A stretch of DNA of 64,000 nucleotides from Myxococcales bacterium (GTDB lineage Bacteria; Myxococcota_A; Polyangia; Polyangiales; Ga0077539), in the NCBI GenBank assembly GCA_030652255.1, contig JAUSAZ010000056.1, positions 62,001 to 126,000 on the forward strand, written 5' to 3'. Position numbers and translations under genes: made by a program. The notes below the pieces were generated by a model that saw nothing but the letters and a program-made list of their open reading frames with translations, had not been told where the DNA came from and did no database searches. This document shows positions 60,838-64,000 of this stretch, piece after piece (position 1 is the stretch's first letter; every line of letters begins with the position of its first letter).

Positions 60838-62390
60838 TCGAAGTCCTCGTAGCCCTCAAGGGTGAATCGGATCGTCGTGTGACCAGCGGGAAGACTGAGA
60901 GGCATGTCCTGGCCACTGAAGACGTGCTCCCGTCCACCGTTGATGGAGTATCTCACCCTTTGGACGCGAGTTACGAGCGTAACGAGTCCCGTGCGGGCGG
61001 GGGTGGTTGCGGTCGACGACGAAGCTGCGCGGCGCTCGGGGACCCGTGCCACTACCCGTGCGGTCGGCGCTGCGGGCTCCACCACGATGGGCACGTCCAC
61101 TGCCACGGCCGGGCGCTCACGCTCGACGATCCGCGCCGGCGCAGCCTCCACGGGCGGCCGGACGCGATCGACCGTCGGCATCGCCACCTGGGGCCGGGGC
61201 GGCTCGGGGATGAGCACCGTCAGCGCGATGCCCGCAAGCGTCGAGCCCAACGCCGCAATGGCCACGATGGCCGCCGAGCGCAGGTTGCGCCGACGACGGT
61301 GGGCGCGGGCCGCGCTCCGCACCAGCGAGAGCACCTTCGGGTTGCCAGGGTCGATGGCGAGCGCGCGGTTGAAGTACCCCATGGCCTCGGGGAGCTCCCC
61401 GCGGTCGCGCGCCGCGACGCCTCGCGCCGGCAGCTGCGTGATGAGGGCCTCCTGCACCTTCGCGGTCACCCCGTCGGGGTCGGCGAAGTACCGGTCGAGC
61501 TCCCGCACCGGGTCGTCCCAGCCGATCTCGGCGCAGAACGCGAGCAGGTCGTGCCGGAGGGCGGAGGCGCTGGCGTAGCGGTCGTCGGGGATGCGCGACA
61601 TCGCGCGGCGGATGATGGCGGCGAAGCGGTGGCCGATCTTCGGCGACGAGCGCAACGGGTCGGGGTAGTCGCCGTCGAGGATCTTGCGCAGCAGGCTGTG
61701 GGGGTTGGGCCCGTCGAAGGGGAGGCGCCCGGTGGAGAGCAGGTAGAGCACCGTGCCCGCCGCGAAGATGTCGGTGCGCGCGTCGACGAGGGTGCCCTCG
61801 ATCTGCTCGGGCGCCATGTGCGCGGGCGAGCCGAGCACCTGGCCCGTGGCGGTCATCTCGCGCTGGTCGGCGACGTGGGCGATGCCGAAGTCCGTGAGCT
61901 TCAGCTTGCCCTTGTTGAGCATGAGGTTGTCGGGCTTCACGTCGCGGTGCACCACGCCCTGCGCGTGGGCGCAGGAGAGCGCCTCGCAGAGCACCACCCC
62001 GATGGCCGCGACGACCTCCGCGGGGATCTCCCGGCGCCGGTCGACGAAGCGCCGCAGCGTGGGGCCCTCCAGCAGCTCGGTGACCATGTACGACGCGTCG
62101 TCGCTGTCGCCCGAGAACTCGTAGACCTCGACGATGTTGGGGTGTCGCAGCCGCGCGGCGGCCTTGGCCTCGCGCTCGAATCGCATGCGGCTCTCGGGGT
62201 CCTGCGCGAGGTGCGGGTGCAGCACCTTGATGGCCACCTCGCGGTCGAGCGTGGGGTCGTGCGCCCGGTAGACCACCGCCATGCCGCCGTGGCCCAGCTC
62301 TCCGCGGACCTCGTACTTGCCGATGAAGCGAGGAGGCTTCTCGGATGCTGGTTCCACGTCGTCGGCCACTCTAGGCATCGGCGATCCCAT
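60732..62390 (-). CDS. membrane Ser/Thr protein kinase with PEGA-like domain
   Basis: 552 residues (ATG 62390; ATG 62378 is an alternative). Kinase domain about 26-295: LGHGGMAVVYRAHD, VAIKVLH, HRDVKPDNLML, DFGIAHV, GSPAHMAPEQIEG. A short TPR-like piece (MGYFNRALAIDPGNPKVLSL) precedes one membrane helix (AAIVAIAALGSTLAGIALTV). The extracytoplasmic part ends in a PEGA-like domain (VRYSINGGREHVF, LPAGHTTIRFTLEGYEDFEW). Its 3' end overlaps the TPR/membrane gene by 106 bp. Confidence 0.88.
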   Translation of the reverse strand: MGSPMPRVADDVEPASEKPPRFIGKYEVRGELGHGGMAVVYRAHDPTLDREVAIKVLHPHLAQDPESRMRFEREAKAAARLRHPNIVEVYEFSGDSDDASYMVTELLEGPTLRRFVDRRREIPAEVVAAIGVVLCEALSCAHAQGVVHRDVKPDNLMLNKGKLKLTDFGIAHVADQREMTATGQVLGSPAHMAPEQIEGTLVDARTDIFAAGTVLYLLSTGRLPFDGPNPHSLLRKILDGDYPDPLRSSPKIGHRFAAIIRRAMSRIPDDRYASASALRHDLLAFCAEIGWDDPVRELDRYFADPDGVTAKVQEALITQLPARGVAARDRGELPEAMGYFNRALAIDPGNPKVLSLVRSAARAHRRRRNLRSAAIVAIAALGSTLAGIALTVLIPEPPRPQVAMPTVDRVRPPVEAAPARIVERERPAVAVDVPIVVEPAAPTARVVARVPERRAASSSTATTPARTGLVTLVTRVQRVRYSINGGREHVFSGQDMPLSLPAGHTTIRFTLEGYEDFEWHGMIAADTAQSVTARMIRSRDAGDPTVRAEGPP

Positions 62391-62420
62391 CCGGCAAGCG
62401 TGGGATCGCCCGCGCCGCGA

Positions 62421-63005
62421 TCAGAGGTCGACGTCGTCGGCGGGGCGAGGGGGCGAGCCGTAGCGGGTGGACACGCTGCCGCGGTGGATCTCGGGGGGCA
62501 GCTGCGGTGGCGGCGCGACGCCGTACGCGGGCACCGGGACGGCGTGGTTGGGGCGCTGATCGTCGCGCGGCACGGGGCGCACCGACGGCGGCGTGGGCGG
62601 AGCGGGCGGCGGCGTGGGCGTGGGCGGCGGCGTGGGCGGCGGCGTCAGCTGGGACGGGGGCAGGCCGTACACGGGCGCGGGCATGTCGTTGGGGCCGGGC
62701 GTCGACGGCGTCGGCGTCGGGAGGTTGAGCGGCGGGGGCGGACCTCCGTAGATCGTCTGCATCATGCCCGAGTCGGCGGTGTTGGGCGTCGGCGGCGTCG
62801 GCACCGTCGGGTCGCACGCGCTCGTCGAGAGGAAGGCCGCCGCGAAGGCCAGCATGCCCGCGCGGCTGAGGCGCTGCGAGGGCTCCGGCACGATGCCGTC
62901 ACCCGCGCTGGCGGCGATGGGCTGCGCGCAGAAGGGGCACGACGCTTCGGAGGCGCGGACGTGCCGACGACATCCTCCACACGGGACGAGCGCTGGGGTG
63001 GTCAT
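62421..63005 (-). CDS. zinc-ribbon and proline-rich protein with internal lipobox
   Basis: 194 residues from ATG 63005. The N-terminus has a zinc-ribbon pattern: CGGCRRHVRASEASCPFC (CXXC and CXXC). A hydrophobic segment (AGMLAFAAAFLSTSAC, about 49-64) ends in a cysteine that looks like a lipobox, but it is preceded by a 48-residue soluble domain. The rest is Pro/Thr-rich (PPTPPPTPTPPPAPPTPP) with scattered Tyr-Gly turns and an acidic end. The next gene upstream on this strand is not in the window; the kinase gene lies 30 bp downstream. Not recognised. Confidence 0.7.
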   Translation of the reverse strand: MTTPALVPCGGCRRHVRASEASCPFCAQPIAASAGDGIVPEPSQRLSRAGMLAFAAAFLSTSACDPTVPTPPTPNTADSGMMQTIYGGPPPPLNLPTPTPSTPGPNDMPAPVYGLPPSQLTPPPTPPPTPTPPPAPPTPPSVRPVPRDDQRPNHAVPVPAYGVAPPPQLPPEIHRGSVSTRYGSPPRPADDVDL

Positions 63006-63108
63006 GCGGGGGATGACACCACGAGGCCGCGCTTCCTTGGAAGGGGCGCACCCGCAGGGTCTTCGCCGCGGGTGACCCGCGGAGGGATCGCGTGGTAGGT
63101 GCTCGGAC

Positions 63109-64000
63109 ATGGCGATGGAGGAGAGCTTCCTCAAGTCGGTCTTCCACGGCGTGATCCCCGAGGAGATGGTGTTTCCGTACCCCGAGCCGGGCCGGGAGCA
63201 GCGCGAGCACATCGGGCTCATCCTCGACGGCGTGCGCGGCTTCGCCCGCAAGCACATCGACGCGGGGGCCATCGACCAGGCCGCGGAGATCCCCGAGGAG
63301 GTACTGCAGGGGATGCGAGACCTCGGGCTCTTCGGCCTCGGGGTGCCCGCGGAGTACGGCGGCGCGGGGCTCGGGGCCACCGGGGTCGCGCGGGTCATCC
63401 AGGAGCTCGCCGGCTACGACGCCTCGCTCGCGGTCACCGTCGGCGCGCACCTGTCGCTGGGCACCTCCGGGCTGCTGCTCTTCGGCACCGAGTCGCAGCG
63501 GCGCCGGCTCCTCCCGGCGATGGCGCGCGGCGAGCGGCTCGGCGCCTTCGCCCTCTCCGAGGCGGGCGCCGGGAGCGACGCGGCGGGCATCCAGACCCGG
63601 GCGGCGCTCGATCGCAGCGGCGAGACGTGGTCCATCGACGGCACCAAGGCGTGGGTGACCAACGGCGGGCGCGCCGAGGTGATCACCGTGTTCGCGCGCA
63701 CGACGGCCTTCGACATGCGCTCCAAGCCGCGGCTCACGGCCTTCCTCGTGGAGGCGGGCGAGGGGACCGTGCGCGGCCCCAACGACCTCAAGCTCGGGCT
63801 GCGCGCGACCTCGACCCCGTGGATGCGCTTCGAGGGCGCGAAGGTGCCGTCGGAGAACGTGCTCGGCGAGGCGGGCCGCGGGTTTCGCGTGGCGATGGAG
63901 GTGCTCAACGGGGGCCGTCTCTCGCTCGCGGCGGGCTGCGTCGGCATGGCGCGCCGGCTCATCCGGCTCACCGTCGACCGGGCCCAGGAGCGCCGCGCGT
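63109..64000 (+). CDS. acyl-CoA dehydrogenase (3' end outside window)
   Basis: 297 complete codons are present from ATG 63109 (ATG 63115 also possible). Family features: LGLFGLGVPAEYGGAGLG, the FAD/substrate loop FALSEAGAGSDAAGIQTRA, IDGTKAWVTNGGRAE, and LKLGLRATSTPWMRFEGAKVP. The catalytic glutamate region would lie beyond the window. The N-terminal extension (ESFLKSVFHGVIPEEMVFPY) resembles the long-chain branch related to VLCAD/ACAD9 rather than the short-chain enzymes. First step of fatty acid beta-oxidation. Divergent from the zinc-ribbon gene across 103 bp. Confidence 0.9.
   Translation, partial: MAMEESFLKSVFHGVIPEEMVFPYPEPGREQREHIGLILDGVRGFARKHIDAGAIDQAAEIPEEVLQGMRDLGLFGLGVPAEYGGAGLGATGVARVIQELAGYDASLAVTVGAHLSLGTSGLLLFGTESQRRRLLPAMARGERLGAFALSEAGAGSDAAGIQTRAALDRSGETWSIDGTKAWVTNGGRAEVITVFARTTAFDMRSKPRLTAFLVEAGEGTVRGPNDLKLGLRATSTPWMRFEGAKVPSENVLGEAGRGFRVAMEVLNGGRLSLAAGCVGMARRLIRLTVDRAQERRA

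Overview
The window is very GC-rich, densely packed bacterial DNA that looks like a myxobacterium (Myxococcota, perhaps a Polyangia/Sandaracinaceae-like lineage). The pointers are five Hanks-type Ser/Thr kinases in 64 kb, two sigma-54 activators (one FHA-GAF, one fused to a STAND-like ATPase and TPRs), many lipoproteins, type IV pilus minor pilins with PilY1, and TPR/PEGA/FHA signalling parts. The species assignment is inference from gene content; I see no rRNA, tRNA, CRISPR array, transposase or integrase.

Layout: 1-2690 (minus) is a lipoprotein (DUF6599-like), a Tat-exported DUF362 protein and the start of a membrane polyferredoxin. 2926-9949 (plus) is a tightly coupled minor-pilin operon (FimT, PilV, PilW, PilX, PilY1, lipoprotein). 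9980-11952 is a GMC oxidoreductase with a small partner. 11954-19864 (minus) holds an FHA kinase with WNK-like lysine placement, an active/inactive M16 peptidase pair, a TPR membrane protein, a large kinase and a lipoprotein. 20041-23565 is yajC-secD-secF. 23644-29748 is mannose-6-phosphate isomerase, an N-acetylmuramoyl-L-alanine amidase, glnD and a TPR protein. 29859-35723 is a zinc-ribbon kinase followed by two propeller-like lipoproteins. 35788-40655 has a small unknown gene, a fused CoA-ester monooxygenase/reductase, and exonuclease III translationally coupled to a kinase.

40684-47219 is the accessory part: an orphan nucleotidyltransferase, a nested palindromic intergenic region, two tandem RCC1-repeat lipoproteins, a 13-base homopolymer at the 5' end of the larger one, and a base-composition dip in the adjoining 345-bp intergenic stretch. 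A three-hairpin REP-like element (47262-47381) precedes a TonB-dependent receptor. 49469-53131 is metabolic (MBL hydrolase, alpha/beta hydrolase, ThiO-like oxidase, GTP cyclohydrolase II). 53136-58986 (minus) is a two-activator sigma-54 regulatory operon ending in a lipoprotein. 59090-63005 has a lipoprotein, a small cytochrome c, a PEGA kinase with an overlapping TPR/membrane gene, and a zinc-ribbon/proline-rich protein. The window ends inside an acyl-CoA dehydrogenase.

The strongest unusual signal is at 46135-46180. A consensus ribosome binding site and ATG precede a run of 13 C (minus strand), and the run length decides whether the start is in frame with an 819-codon RCC1 lipoprotein. In the sequence as given the good start is out of frame, which fits a phase-variable surface lipoprotein or an assembly indel.
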